Below, one piece after another: positions 1 to 13,000 of a stretch of DNA of 64,000 nt (within the stretch, counting starts at the first letter, position 1; each line of letters opens with the position of its first letter). The stretch spans positions 17,324,517 to 17,388,516 of the forward strand of contig JAUCBN010000005.1 in NCBI GenBank assembly GCA_035048815.1, in the 5' to 3' direction. The position numbers were made by a program, and so were the translations under genes. The notes beneath the pieces were generated by a model. The model was not told the origin of the DNA, ran no database searches, and saw only the letters and a program-made list of their open reading frames with translations. This stretch comes from Abelmoschus esculentus (Eukaryota; Streptophyta; Magnoliopsida; Malvales; Malvaceae).

Positions 1-3000
1 AACTAGACAAAAATAAACTTTAAAAGACTTGATTTAATTAAATTATTTTTTATTTAATACTACATAAAAATTATTTAACAAAATTTTCACATTTTTACCG
101 GATCACGTTTCATCGTCGTGAGGAAAGAGAGGGGTTTATTAAATATAATATTTTTATTAAATTTATTTATTTAAATAAATATAAATATTTAAATGAAATA
201 ATATTATCTATAATAACAAATGTTGGATTAAATTATAAATTATAAAAATAAATAATTATCAATTTTAAACTCAAATAAACTTTTATGGATTAAATTGAAA
301 AAAACAAAACTTATTTGAAGAGACTCTGATGTATCGTAATCTTATTGATTGAATTTTTTATCGATATAGGTAAGGACGAAATTAGGAAAAAAAAATATAG
401 AGGACAATAAATATATATTTTAAACTTTTTTTAGATTGGCGGGAATCAAAATACTTTTTTTTTTAAAAAATAAATTATATTTTTAAATTTTTTCAATATA
501 GTATACGAAAATAACAATCGGCGGAAACCAGACTCGCAATAATAAATTTTTTATTCTATGTTTTTAATTTTTTTAAAATAAATTATATTAGCCCTTCGAT
601 TTCGATTTAATTCAATAAATTATTTTAATAATTATTAGTTTTCAGTTTGATTAATCTTGATTTTAAATTTTTATATTTTATTTTGATAAAATTATTTTAT
701 TTTATAACTTTTTAAACATTAAAAATGTAATGTTTAAGATGTTTTTTATAAATATTTATTTAATATTTATTTTTTAAATAAAAAACAATAATTAAAAATG
801 TATATATAATATTTTAAATATGAAATACTTATTTTATTCTATAAAACTAATTATAAATTAAATAAAAAATTAAATTTAATTTAATTTGATTAATCAAAAT
901 TCATGAACTTATAAATTATAAACGATTTACACTCTTCGATTCAAATCGATTAACCATGCTATTAAACTTTTTGAATTTTCTTGGTTGAATTTACTTAGGT
1001 AAGAAACCAATATCAAATTAACTTTTAACAATATGTTATTTTCTTATTTCATTTTTATATTTTAGTATAAAATTTAATGAAATAATTATAAAAATATACT
1101 TTTTACTGAAATAATATTAATTTTAAGTTGATTCAAAATTTAAAATAGGATCATATTCATAAATTTAATGATTAATCTACTAAAATATTAATGCTTAAAA
1201 TCCTAAAAATATATGATTGATTATTGTTCTATTTTTATAAAAAATAAAAAATATATTACCATAGGTCTCGTTAAAAACTTTCCTAAACCTAAATTATAAG
1301 AAAATAGTACTTATGACAATATTACATAAACAATCAATAAGATAAATTTGATAATAAATACATCGAATAGAATAAAGCAATAAGACGTATTATATGAACA
1401 CAAACTAGATCTCAATCACCAAGATTTTCACATAGAAAATTAAGAACAACATGAGAAGGTTGCAGGAAAAATCGAGACTCAAAACTATTACATGAATACA
1501 ATCTTGTCATCACATCAGTTACTCTATTACTTTTACGAAACATGAGTTTAACTTCGACTTACTCATAATTTTGCATGATACACCAAATAGAATAATGCAA
1601 AGAAGAATAATCTCTCTTTCATCATTTATTTTATAAAACACGAATCATTTTGATATTATCAGATTCAATTATGATAGACCTTGTATTTATGTACAAGATA
1701 CATTATAATCATTATATGAATGCTTAATTCAGATTGGGATGTTAAATTTTATAAAACTAATCGTGATTAAAATAAAATTACGGATATGTTAATTAGATCT
1801 CATCGTAAAAGATCTGTGAGAAAAATAATTTATACCACTGTACAACTCGTTGTGAATGCTCAGATCAAAGAAGAATTTTAAACTCTTGTTTTTTTTACGA
1901 AAAAAAAAAATATCACTCGTGATTAGAAAACTCAAAAACAATACTGTTAATATAAATTAATTTGATTTATTGTGATGTTAATATATGGATTTATGTATCG
2001 AAAATGAATCATACGCATTAATGCTCTTTAGAAGTTTATATATATATATATATATATATTAAAATTATTTAATTTTATATCGTTAAATCAATATCAATCT
2101 ATTAATAAATTTATTAATTATTAATTAATCGAATAATAAAAATTACTTATACTATTATATTTTATATAAAAAATATTTTATAAATTTAACTCGTCACATT
2201 GTATAATTTTCATTTAGTAAAAATAGTCAATTATCTTTTTATATCATAAATTTATTCGTAATTAATTTTATAACTACCGATCTCTACTTATATGATATAA
2301 AAGATAAATTTTTAATAAATAAAATAATAAATAATATAATAAATCAAAATTATATAATAATTTTTTTATAAATTTAATTTTTAAAATACAATTACTTTCT
2401 ACTAATAAAGAAATAACAATCCATTAATAAACAATCTCCTACAAAAAAGTGAATGAAATTAGGTGCAACGAATCCACTTAGAATGGTTTTTTATCTAACA
2501 TGTAGGGCCACATAGAAAGAGAGAGAATCAAAATTATTACTATAATTTTATAAGATTTTTTTTGATTTTTTTTATATATAAAAATTTTTATATTTTTAAA
2601 GAAATTTGATATATATTAAAATTTTATATTTTTAAAAATTTTAAATTTTTAAAAATTTAATATCGATTTTTTAATATATATCAAAATTCTTATATTTTTT
2701 ATAAAAATTCAGTATACTTTTAAAAATTTTATTTTTTTTAAAAAAATTCAATATATATCAAAATTTTTAATTTTTTTAAAAAATAAATATATATAATTAA
2801 TATTGAATTTTTTTAATGATTTTTATAAAAAATTTAATTTTGTCTTATTTTATTTTAAAGACATTACGCTAAAATTACCCGTAGAATGTAAGGAAAAGTC
2901 AAACTCAAAGTATGGCGTGGCATTTTCTTAGTGGGTCCCCACTTTCTTCTCCAAAGTTGCCGGAGAATCCGAGGGTCCGTCCCTGAAACCTATCCCCCTC

Positions 3001-3060
3001 TTCGTTTCCAGATTAACATAATTCATCCGACATTTAAATAAATAATTAATTAATCCTATT
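1..3060. other. AT-rich intergenic region, no gene seen
   Basis: No coding region is supported here. The DNA is very AT-rich with short A/T homopolymers, a TA microsatellite near 2038-2060, and a low-complexity stretch at about 2550-2830 built of repeated TTTTTAAA and ATATAT variants. Between about 545 and 965 lies a diverged repeat resembling 22005-22350 (see separate entry). The last few hundred bases should contain the promoter of the gene starting at 3130. Confidence 0.6.
545..965. repeat. diverged dispersed repeat, family shared with 22005-22350
   Basis: Both stretches share the order of short phrases such as TTATTTTAATAATNATT, TTTAGTTTGATTAATCT, an AT-rich middle with TTTATTTTGATAAAATTA, and an end with CGATTAACCATG. 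They look like two decayed copies of a non-autonomous transposon. No terminal repeats or target duplication can be defined with certainty. Confidence 0.4.
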
Positions 3061-3067
3061 TTTTTTT

Positions 3068-3129
3068 TTATAAAATAACACATACAGAGAGAGAGAGAGA
3101 GAGAGAGATCCTGCTTAATCGACTCTCTA
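3068..3129 (+). promoter_or_regulatory. TATA-like box and (GA)n tract before the tomosyn gene
   Basis: A TATAAAATA stretch at about 3070-3078 is followed by an uninterrupted GA microsatellite (about 3086-3109) directly ahead of the start codon at 3130. GA/CT tracts in the 5' leader are common in plant genes and bind GAGA-binding proteins. If the TATA box is used, transcription would start about 30 bases downstream, leaving a very short leader; a start further upstream is also possible. Confidence 0.4.
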
Positions 3130-6100
3130 ATGTTCGCCAAAATTTTCAATAAAAAATCTAAGGTGTAATCACCCAGATTTTCTTCATTTTTGCTATAGAA
3201 ATTTCAATTATTTATCTGCGTACAGAAACGAAGTGTACAATTTCTTCACTGTCTTAGTTTTAATTATTCAATGCTGTTTTGAAAATGATTTTGGCAGGAT
3301 GATGTTGCAGAAGAAAGCTCGATGCCACGTCACCTGAATCCCCGTCTGACTTTTCACTATGGAATACCGGCGACCGCCTCAATCCTGGCTTGTGATATCG
3401 TTCAACGACTCGTAGCAGTTGCAACATCGTTAGTAATTACTTACTCTTTGTATTTTGTTTTGGTTTAACTATATCTGCAATTTGAAGCTTTCATTAAAAT
3501 CAAACATTGCTTGATTCGTTTCAATGTTAGTTAATATTTTGTTTCTAGCTTAGTTTAGCGATGTTTTGCGTAGACCAAGGCAAAAAAATGCATTAATTTT
3601 GCGAAATTATTACTTTTTTTTATAAATTTAAAACTTTTATTGTCATTGAAATCATTTGTAATTCATTTTGGGGTTAATTATTTTGTTTCTGTTTCTGAGA
3701 AAGGTTAGAGATGTTTCCTTAACCAGAAGTTCAATAATTTTGTTAAAAAAATGATTTTGTTTTATTTAATTAATTATCTGAAAGTTTAGTGATCACTGAA
3801 ATCAGATCTTGTGTAATTGATTCTAAAGTTAGTGATTTCGAGATGTTTGCTTAGCCAAATTATATAATAATTTTGTGAAAGTATGGCATTGTTTGTTTCT
3901 GTTTTGGTAAAAAAAGATCTTAATGAGTTGAATGATTTTGTTATTCTTGGTTTAGGGATGGGAGGATTAAAGTGATTGGTGGAGAATATGTAGAAGCCCT
4001 TCTAGCGTCTCCTAAGAACACACCTTTCAAAAACTTGGAGGTTTGTAAGTTAAAACATTAAGTTTGTTTTGTTAGATTGCTAGTGTTCATGTTCTCCATA
4101 TTTTGCCATCTTTTGACAATTATGGTGAATTTGGTTTTTATTTCAAATGCATACACAACTCTAGCTTGAAGAAGGTGTTAATTTACTTATTTCTTTTTGT
4201 TGGCTTTCCTTTCCCTGTTTCCTTGACAGTTTCTACAGAATCAAGGTTTTCTTGTTAGTGTGTCAAACGAAAATGAGATTCAGGTATTTGGTTGTTCATA
4301 CACTATACTATGTGTTTATTTCAAAAGGTACTTGAATTGAGCGCACCATCTAGTTGCATGAATTTACTGTTCACAAGAATATATGTATAAAGAACTTATA
4401 TGATTGCTTTAATAATAGGTTGTTGATGCTGACAGGTCTGGGATTTGGTACAGAGGCAAATAGCTTCCAACATAAAGTGGGAGTCCAATATAACTGCTTT
4501 CAAAGTCATTCATGGCACCAGCTACATGTATAAAGCACTTTGTAACCTTGTTAAGTTAACACTTAACACCATCGAGTAGCATTTCTTTCCTGCAAATGTT
4601 AGTTATATAGTTGATTGATAACATATTTACCCTGTTTTTACCTTTAGGTATCTTGGAGATGAGTATGGAATGGTGTATGTTATAAAGTATGATGCTGAAC
4701 AACGCAAGCTTGCTCACTTGCCCTATCATGTTCCCACAAAGGTTATAGCTGGTACTACACCCATTATTTTACTATAATTAGCCTTTGGAGTGAGAGTCTT
4801 TAGGCTAAAATTTTCCCTTGTTGGCCCCTTCCTATCTCCATTGTTTTTCCCATAAATACTGTTAAACCAATGTGAAAAATATAGAATTTCATAATTGATA
4901 TGATTGTGCTCTACTGCTCTTTAACTTTTCTGGTCCAGTACTTTGAAATTAAGAATGTAGAGTACAAATTGACTTTTGGCTGCTGCCATCTACCTTGATT
5001 TCAATATCTTAATATTTATTTAGCTCCATAATGTGCAATGTTTGCTTAATATTACATGTTCTCAACTATCCAGAAGAGGCTGGGATTTCATCACCTGATT
5101 ATCCTCCTGTTGTTGGAGTTCTTCCCCAACCTTGTTCTCAGGGAAACAGGTAAGAATACTTGCTGGAATTTTCTTCTGTTGATTCTGGTTTTGCAACACC
5201 AATACCAGACTGTAAGTTAAATGTAAAATGACATGTTTAGTAGAAGCCAATTTGATGGTATTTTGAAGCAAAAAATCTCTTCATGTTGACTGAGCTGAAA
5301 TAACAAATAGTTGCATTTTATGTCTTCTATAAATCTGACATATTAAGCAAACTGGTTGCTTGATCTCTGGGTATGTCAATCAGTCACAACACTCTTCACA
5401 CCATCTTTGTGCATGCATATGGGGTGTGGGGAGAATTAACGTTTGGTTCCTGACCTGTTATAAGTTTAAGGTTATAGTCTTCTGTAAAAAGGATAAAAGT
5501 TGGTGGTTAATGTGCATAATTAACTTTCAGGTTCATTTTTTGTTGTCTTGTTGCATTCTTTTGTAGAGTACTAATTGCGTTCATGAATGGGTTGATTGTC
5601 ATCTGGGATGTTTCTGATGATCGAGTTGTTCTAGTTAGAGGCAACAAGGATCTCCAATTGCAAGGCAAAACAGCATCTGGTTTCCCTGAAGATGAGGTTT
5701 TGGACCATGCATCGGGCAGTGATAATGCGGAGAAAGAGATAAGCTCTCTTTGTTGGGCATCTAATGATGGGTCAATTCTTGCAGTTGGTTATATAGATGG
5801 GGATATCATGTTTTGGAACCTACCAACGGCTGCCTCTGAAAATAATCAGCAAGCTGAAAAAATACCCAATAATGTTGTTAAACTACAATTATCGTCTGGA
5901 GAGAAACGACTTCCGGTTATTGTTTTACATTGTTCTGAAAATCAATCTCATAGTGCTCATGGTTGCAAGCTTTTTGTATATGGAGGGGATAAAATTGGAT
6001 CAAAAGAAACTCTGACGGTATGCTCTAACTTTAGTTCCTTTTTTAAACGTGTGTGTGTGTTGATTTTACTTGTTTGTTCTTGCTTGTTATAATGAAAGAA

Positions 6101-9100
6101 GGTGTCTTGTTTCACCTTTTATTTTGATTTAGCAACAGAGTCATACACACATTTAATAAATCAGACTAAACGGCCTTAAGAATGGTGCATTCTTCAACCA
6201 TAAAATCTCATATTGTAAATTCTGTGTGATTGGCCAGCAAAAACCATGTGTTGATATTAAAATTCCAGCTTTGGTTCATGCTATCATACTTATGTTTCCC
6301 TCAATTCTACTCCAGAATGAAATATATTAGTTAACCTTCGATCTTATCCTAATTCTTTTTGGTGTGACATTATCGTAATATTTTTTAACCGGATTAAGGC
6401 TTTTTTCCCCTCCCATGAACTTGATTCTTTGTCTCAATGGTAGAGTTTCAACTTGAGCATTCTTTCTGTTATTTTGTACAGCTCTTATTTGTACCACCTT
6501 GCACCTTATTGGCTTTTACAAAGGCTTTAGTGTTATTCTTTTTCCACCAAGAGGAGATGAATCAGAAGACTTGCAAACCAAAATCAGAACCATCATTTTG
6601 TTGACTACAAGTATAACAGCTTTAATACCAAAAAAATTTCCTCAACTTATTTCTGTCTTTGACAGATCTTGGGCCTTGAATGGCCTTCTGGAATAGAAAG
6701 TCTAAAATGTGTCACCCGCATGGACATTACACCTAATGGCTCTTTTGCGGATATGGTTTTATTACCAACTGTTGGAGAGTCGAACAATGGTGGAAGTTTG
6801 CTATTTGTGTCAACAAATCCAGGGCAGTTGCATGTTTATGACGATGCATGTTTGGCTGCCTTGAAGTTCCAGAATGAGGAAAAGCCTTGTGTTTCTTCAG
6901 GACAGTATGTTATGCCAATACCCATGGTTGCTCCATGCATGACTGTGAGTAAGCTTAGTTTAGTTGACAGAGAAGGAGAATTTTCGAAGGCTCTTTCCAA
7001 GGTATTGTTTTTGAGTTGTGACCCCTGACCATGTGTAAAGAATGTTATTTTTTTTGACTCTAACACAGTTTGTTTTACATATTTTGCACATATCCATTGC
7101 TAATTCATGGTATCTTTGTTTCATTAGATAGTATCAACTGCTAAGCTTAAAGCATCACATACATCAATTACAACTAGTAAAAAGTGGCCTTTGACTGGTG
7201 GAGTTCATAACCTTCTTTCTGAAGCTGCAGTTTATGAAGTTGAAAGAGTGTATGTGGCAGGTTACCAGGATGGTTCTGTTCGAATGTGGGATGCTACTTA
7301 CCCAGCTTTTCACTTATCTTCGTTTTAGGAGCAGAGGTCCGTTTATTCAGGCGCGGATCCCTTGAGGGATTAGTGAGGGCCATGCCCCCCCCCAAAAAAA
7401 AAATTGAAAATTCAAATTTCTCCCCAAAATTTTTGAAAATTTTAATTTGGCCCCTTCAAGATTTTAAAAAATTCATATTAAGCTTCAAAATTTTGAATAT
7501 TTTCAATTAAATTCCTGCTCAAATTTTTAAATTGTTTGTTAAATCTCTCTGAATTATTAAAAAATTTAGTTAAACCCTCAATTTTTTTGATGAGTTTATT
7601 GTTAAATGATTTATGTGATTGTTCATCTTTCAGATTAGCATTTCTGACTTATTAGCCACGATTTAGTTTAGTTAACAAAGTCATCCTCATACAGATATAT
7701 GGAAAGTTACCGGGTATTGATATTACTGGTGCAACCGCACCAGTATCAGCATTGGAAATTAGCTCCTTCAATCAAAGTGTAGCCATTGGCAATGAATGTG
7801 GTATGGTAAGAGTTGATTGTTTCTATGTGTGTCTTTTTCTTCGAAGGCTATTAAAATTTAATTTTATATTGATTATTTCTTGCTTTTGGGGAAAATGTAG
7901 GTTTGTCTATTCAAATTATCTGGAACTTCTGATGAAATGACTTTGAACATTGTGACAGAAACGGAGAAGAAAGGTGTATGCTCATAGATAAATGTTACCT
8001 TATGGCTTATGTAGACATCCTTATATATTTCTCGTCTATCATCAGAGTTCAGACAAGTTTTCCTATATGGATTCCCTAAGAATCTATTGCATTTAGCAAA
8101 AGTAATCAGCTAATAAGTCGTTTGCAAATGGGGTTGAGACTTTAATAGTTATCAGATAGGAGAAATTCAAAGATTTATGGTCTGGATTGATTTTGATTTA
8201 ATTTGATTCTCTGTGACATTTTAGAAATTAATGTAGAAATTTTGTAGCAGTGACGTGCTAATGAAAAGCTTGTCAATTTCCTATTTGATGTAGTTTTGAA
8301 TCTTTGACCATGAGTATGCTACAGTCAAATTTCCCCATTTGAGTTTTAATTAATTCGTAAGTTCCCTGCAGTCCATACCTTGCACGAAGCAGATGGTCCT
8401 CAATGCATGGCTGTGTTTTCTGTTTTGAATTCTCCTGTATGTGTGTTACAATTTGCAGCATTTGGTAATACACTTGCAGTGGGATTTAAGTGTGGCCGGG
8501 TGAGAATCATCTCCCCTATCTTGATAACCATAACCATGTTTTACTAGCTGATTGACAATGCCACCTAAATGAATTTCTAGCTCATTGTTTCAATTTCTTT
8601 TTTCAGGTTGCAATGCTTGATGTTGGTACATTTTCAATATTGTACATTACAGATAGTTTATCACGTTCAAACTTCCCTGTCAGTTCTTTTGCTATGATAT
8701 CATTTAAAGACACCAATACCGTAAACAGTCCAAAGGATCCTAGATCCACAAGCCTGAATGATAGCGAAAAGGGGTTGGCATTCATAATGACCAAGGATGC
8801 ATACCTAGCTGTTTTAGATTGCAAAACTGGTCATACGGTTAGCTCTCAGTCAATTTCTCAGAAAAAGGAGTCAAGTCCCATCGCCATGTACATTTTAGGC
8901 AAGTATTTTCCGTTGTGCATAAAAAGATGTTCATTCTGGCTATTTAGTATTTTTACTGAAAACCATCTACATGCAGAGGGTGGCAATACAGTTTCTGTGG
9001 TGTCAACAGTTATCAGCGAAACTAAATATGAACCTGCAGATTCAAGTACTGACCCTGAAATTGCTCCTGTGGAAGCAAAATCTGAGATTTCTGCTCAAGT

Positions 9101-11134
9101 GGCATATCTTGGGGTGAAATCAAAAAGTTTACTCATTCTACTTTGTTTTGAGAATGCACTGCATTTATGTTCTTTGAAGTCAGTGATTCAGGTGTCTTAC
9201 CTTATCCTTTATCCATTTAATAAAAGTTTGGTATGTTTGCATATTATTTTAACAATTAGTGATAACAGGGGACCTGTGACTCCATCCGAGATGTGGATCT
9301 TTTGAAACAATGTTGTTGGACTTCAACTATCAAGATAGATGACAAGGAGTGGGGGTTGGTTCTACTTTACCAGACTGGGGTCCTTGAAATAAGGTCACTT
9401 ACTTTGATGGTTATTATATTTATCTAAAGTAGTATATCATAGGTAATAATATTTGTTGAGTGGAATTATGGAAGTTGGTTTCTATCAGCAGGTCATTGCC
9501 AAAGCTTGAAGTGATGGGACAGTGTTCTTTGATGACTATTCTTAGATGGGACTTCAAAACGGAGATGGAAAAGATAATATGCTCTTCAAGTAGTAGAGGG
9601 CATATTATACTGGTTAGTGCTTTCCCCCATCTTTTTCAACCTTTTGTTGAGTTTTGAGATGTGATATCCCACCCAAGTAAAATTCCTGCTACCTCTAATG
9701 TTATTTTTGTCTTGTCTGATTCTGCAAGTAGTAGTAAAAGATTCTTATAACCATCAAATTTATGTTAATAAATTTCATGTGCTGTTTCTATTTTCTGATA
9801 AGTAAGTACCAATCATTTCCTAGGAATTTCACCATATGATGTTTATGACTAAGATATTCTTTATTCTTTGACCTCTTATGATAACCTTACTGATTTAATT
9901 TTATACCACTGTATCTGATGCAAGTTTAGTATATTTGAATCTATAGGAAAATGGGTGTGAATTGGCAGCTGTGTCCATTCTGGCCGTTGAGAATGACTTC
10001 AGGTCTCTCTCTCTCTCTCTGTCAGAAATGAGTACATCAAGAAAAATGAAGAGTTTGAGCAACATAGACGTATTTTAGGTGTTGTCTGTAACTCTAAACT
10101 CGAACCTTAACATCATTTTGTAGGATTCCGGATTCTTTGCCTTGTCTTCATGATTCAGTCCTTGCAGCTGCTTTTGATGCAACTGTTAAAAGCGAGGTTG
10201 GTCAACATTATTCTGTGCTTTCTTCATTATTAGTTTTCTTTTTCCCTCTACATGCCAATTTAAATACTGTGGGCACAGGATATGGCTCCTAGGTTTTTAG
10301 GTAGCTTCATCAAAGGCTTAAAAGGTAAGTGGGATCAGAACAAGCATATTCCAGAAGATTGCCGGAACGATTTCTCACATTTGGAGAGCATATTTTCTAC
10401 TCCCCCATTCTTAAAGTCTTCCACAGCCAGCACAGATGGGAACCAAGATGTTCTTAACATAGGTTTTTCTATCCTTCATTTTGTCGTCCATCTCCTTTCT
10501 GCATTCTTCTTCCTCACTTGACCACTTTTTCTCCTGCAGATGACATCGAAATCGATGAGAAAATCACAATCTTTCCTAAACCTGAGAGAATCACGGTCTT
10601 TCCTTCATCACAGAAAATCAAGGATGATGAGAAAAGTATACCGTAGTTTCTTACTACTATACATACATTTGTTCCCATTTCATTTCTAAACATTCTTATT
10701 TTCATATTGCAGATAAAAAACCGGAGCGAGAAAGATTATTCGAGGGTTCCAGTACTGATACAAAACCAAAGCTCAGAACAGTTGATGAAATCAGGGCAAA
10801 GTATCGAGGACCGGAGGTAAATTTAACTACAGAAAATGCATAGCATTAATCAACTGCATTTCTAACCCAAAAAAATGGTTAACCAGGATGCTGCAGCTGC
10901 GGCTGCACGCGCAAGGGAACGGCTTCTAGAGCGGCAGGAAAAACTCAATGTTAGCACTACATGTCAACTTCTTCCCCACAACCATGTTTTTATTTTCTTA
11001 TCTGAACTCTTGTCCGTCTGTAACAGAAAGTCAATGAACGAACACAAGAGCTAGAGAACGAAGCTGCGAACTTCGTGAACTTAGCACAACAGCTTGCCAA
11101 GAAAATGGAAAAGAAAAAATGGTGGAACCTATGA
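3130..11134 (+). CDS. Tomosyn/Lgl-like WD40 protein with R-SNARE tail (24 exons; frameshift in exon 10)
   Basis: This gene encodes a plant tomosyn-like protein (lethal giant larvae/syntaxin-binding family; closest recalled plant relatives are AT5G05570 and AT4G35560), expected to bind plasma-membrane SNAREs and restrain exocytosis. Coding exons read from splice sites: 3130-3162, 3298-3428, 3956-4040, 4230-4283, 4436-4527, 4648-4751, 5074-5149, 5567-6017, 6666-7001, 7128-7336, 7695-7805, 7901-7973, 8372-8499, 8607-8898, 8977-9191, 9269-9393, 9492-9612, 9947-10002, 10124-10196, 10279-10462, 10540-10635, 10713-10816, 10887-10949, 11027-11134. The product is about 1106 residues, the usual family length. 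The start MFAKIFNKKSK is followed by a beta-propeller region (HYGIPATASIL, DGRIKVIGG, VYVAGYQDGSVRMWD). The last 70 residues form an R-SNARE-like helix (RLLERQEKLNKVNERTQELE) with the zero-layer Arg in LERQ. All exon phases fit except exon 10 (209 nt, 210 expected), where one base is missing in the T-run near 7307-7311. Intron 14 (8899-8976) starts with GC. Confidence 0.9.
7337..7694 (+). other. intron 10 of the tomosyn gene with a repeat-derived poly-C/poly-A insert
   Basis: This intron holds a stretch (about 7350-7520) with GCGCGGATCC, a run of nine C followed by ten A, and alternating CCCC and A/T blocks unlike the surrounding intron. Similar GGGGCGATTGCCCCACCC phrases occur at 13410-13450. 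It looks like a remnant of a dispersed repeat that landed in the intron. No element class can be assigned. Confidence 0.4.
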
Positions 11135-11655
11135 GTTTGAATGTCTAGTCATCTTCTAAACTAGCTTTGATTATCATGCTCAATGTTTTGTGTTAACTTG
11201 AAGTGATTTATTGTGTATACATGTTTATAGAAACCACATATATTTTGTTATACAAAAAAAAGGCCGTAAGGGTAGGTGCTATAGGTGCCAAATCCCAACT
11301 TCGGACCTCTAACTTGCAAGGACAATAATAATCTCCCTGTATTTTAGGTCTGTTTATGCGTTGAGATTGGTATAATTTGGATTTTCTTCTACAACTATAA
11401 CATTAGTATATGAAAGAATTCGCAAGCTTTGACCAATTATTGTCATAATTATGATAACATTTTACATATAAATAGAAAATAAATTCATAAGTGCATTAGT
11501 TTTAAGATTTAACGCTAGAATTTATGATTTATAGGTTAGAGTTTAAATAAAAATTAAAAAACTACATTATAAATCAGATCATATTTATATATAAGTGTAA
11601 GATGTATGATTCTTTACCAATGTAACTTTTAAAATTTTTACAATGTTTTTAGAGA
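11135..11655. other. 3' UTR and spacer after the tomosyn gene
   Basis: No gene is seen. The first 100-150 bases probably form the 3' untranslated region (TTTATTGTGTATAC and TTTTGTTATAC are T-rich end signals). The rest is AT-rich spacer. Confidence 0.4.
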
Positions 11656-11659
11656 GTCC

Positions 11660-12763
11660 AAATCCTCTGCCCCTTTCTCATGCCCCCATTTGTGCCCCAC
11701 TTCAAATTAGAGGGTTTAGGGTATAGGATTTAGGATTTTAGGTTAGGGTTTAAGTTAGGGTATAGGAAATTAAGGATAGAGTGTATTTTTTTAGAGTGTA
11801 TTTTTTTAGAGATAAGGCTTAGGGTTTAGGATATTAAAAATATGAATTAGGGTTTAAAATTTAATTTTTTAGTAAAATAACAAGGAGGCACAAATGGAGG
11901 CATGAGAAAGAGGCAGAAGATTTTTGCTCGTTTTGAGTCTAAATCCTCTGCCCCTTTCCCATGCCCTATTTGAGCCTCCACTTCAAATTTGAGGGTTTAG
12001 GGTATATGGTTTAGGATTTTAGGTTAGGGGTTTAGGTTAGGGTATAGAGAATTAGGAGTAGGGTGTTTTTTTAGAGATAATGTTTAGGGTTTAGGATATT
12101 AAAAATATGAATTAGGGTTTAAAATTTAATTTTTTAGTAAAATAACAAAGGAGGCACAAATGGAGACATGAGAAAAAGGCAGAAGATTTTTGCTCGTTTT
12201 GAGTCCAAATCCTCTGCCCCTTTCCCATACCCCCATTTGTGCCCCCACTTCAAATTAGAGGGTTTAAGGTTTTAGGTTAGGGGTTTAGGTTAGGGTATAG
12301 GAAATTAGGGGTAGGGTGTATTTTTTAGAGATAAGGTTTAGTGTTTAGGATATTAAAAATATAAATTAGGGTTTAAAATTTAATTTTTTTAGTAAAATAA
12401 CAAAGGAGACACAAATGGAGGCATGAGAAAGGGCAAAAGATTTTTGCTCGTTTTGAGTTCAAATCCTCTGCCCCTTTCTCATGCCCCCATTTGTGCCCCA
12501 CTTCAAATTTGAGGTTTAGGATATAGGGTTTAGGATTTTAGGTTAGGGGTTTAGGTTAGGGTATAGAGAATTAGGAGTAGGGTGTATTTTTCTAGAGATA
12601 AAGTTTAGGGTTTAGGATATTAAAAATATGAATTAGGGTTTAAAATTTAATTTTTTAGTAAAATAACAAAGGAGGCACAAATGGAGGTATGAGAAAGAGG
12701 CAGAAGATTTTTACTTGTTTTGAGTCTAAATCCTTGCCCCTTTCCCATGCCCCCATTTGTAAA
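11660..12763. repeat. Tandem array of four inverted-repeat (MITE-like) units with telomere-like cores
   Basis: The phrase AAATCCTCTGCCCC recurs at about 11660, 11941, 12207, 12461 and (altered) 12728, giving units of roughly 254-281 bp. Each complete unit begins with about 37 bp (AAATCCTCTGCCCCTTTC..CATTTGTGCC) and ends with its inverse (GGCACAAATGGAGGCATGAG..GGCAGAAGATTT), so each is a terminal-inverted-repeat element. The units are separated by a short TTGCTCGTTTTGAGT spacer. The cores are rich in TTTAGGG and near-variants (GGGTTTAGGGTATAGG), the plant telomere unit. The fifth copy is cut off near 12763. Confidence 0.85.
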
Positions 12764-13000
12764 AATAATGTTTAAGATTATAAATAAAAATTAAAAATAA
12801 TAAATTATTGTAATTTAAAATTTTAATCTTTTAACATTAAGTTAATGATCTAAAAAACATATATACCTTTTTAAATTTTATCGTATTTTAACTACAAAAG
12901 TGAATTGAGAAAATATTTATTATTTTTCTAATTTTTAAAATTGATTAAATAATCTATATTTTCTTTACTATGCAGTTTAGGAATAGGTTTCACCGATGTA
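12764..13000. other. AT-rich spacer
   Basis: Nothing recognisable: AT-rich DNA following the truncated last unit of the array. Confidence 0.5.

Noticed and set aside
2928..3149. 73-codon minus-strand open frame across the start of the tomosyn gene
   Set aside because: It overlaps the GA microsatellite and exon 1 of a well-supported plus-strand gene and has no recognisable content.
11660..12763. Possible CRISPR-like or true telomeric array
   Set aside because: The period is about 254-281 bp with terminal inverted repeats, not short repeats with unique spacers, and TTTAGGG motifs are scattered and degenerate rather than a continuous telomere tract.
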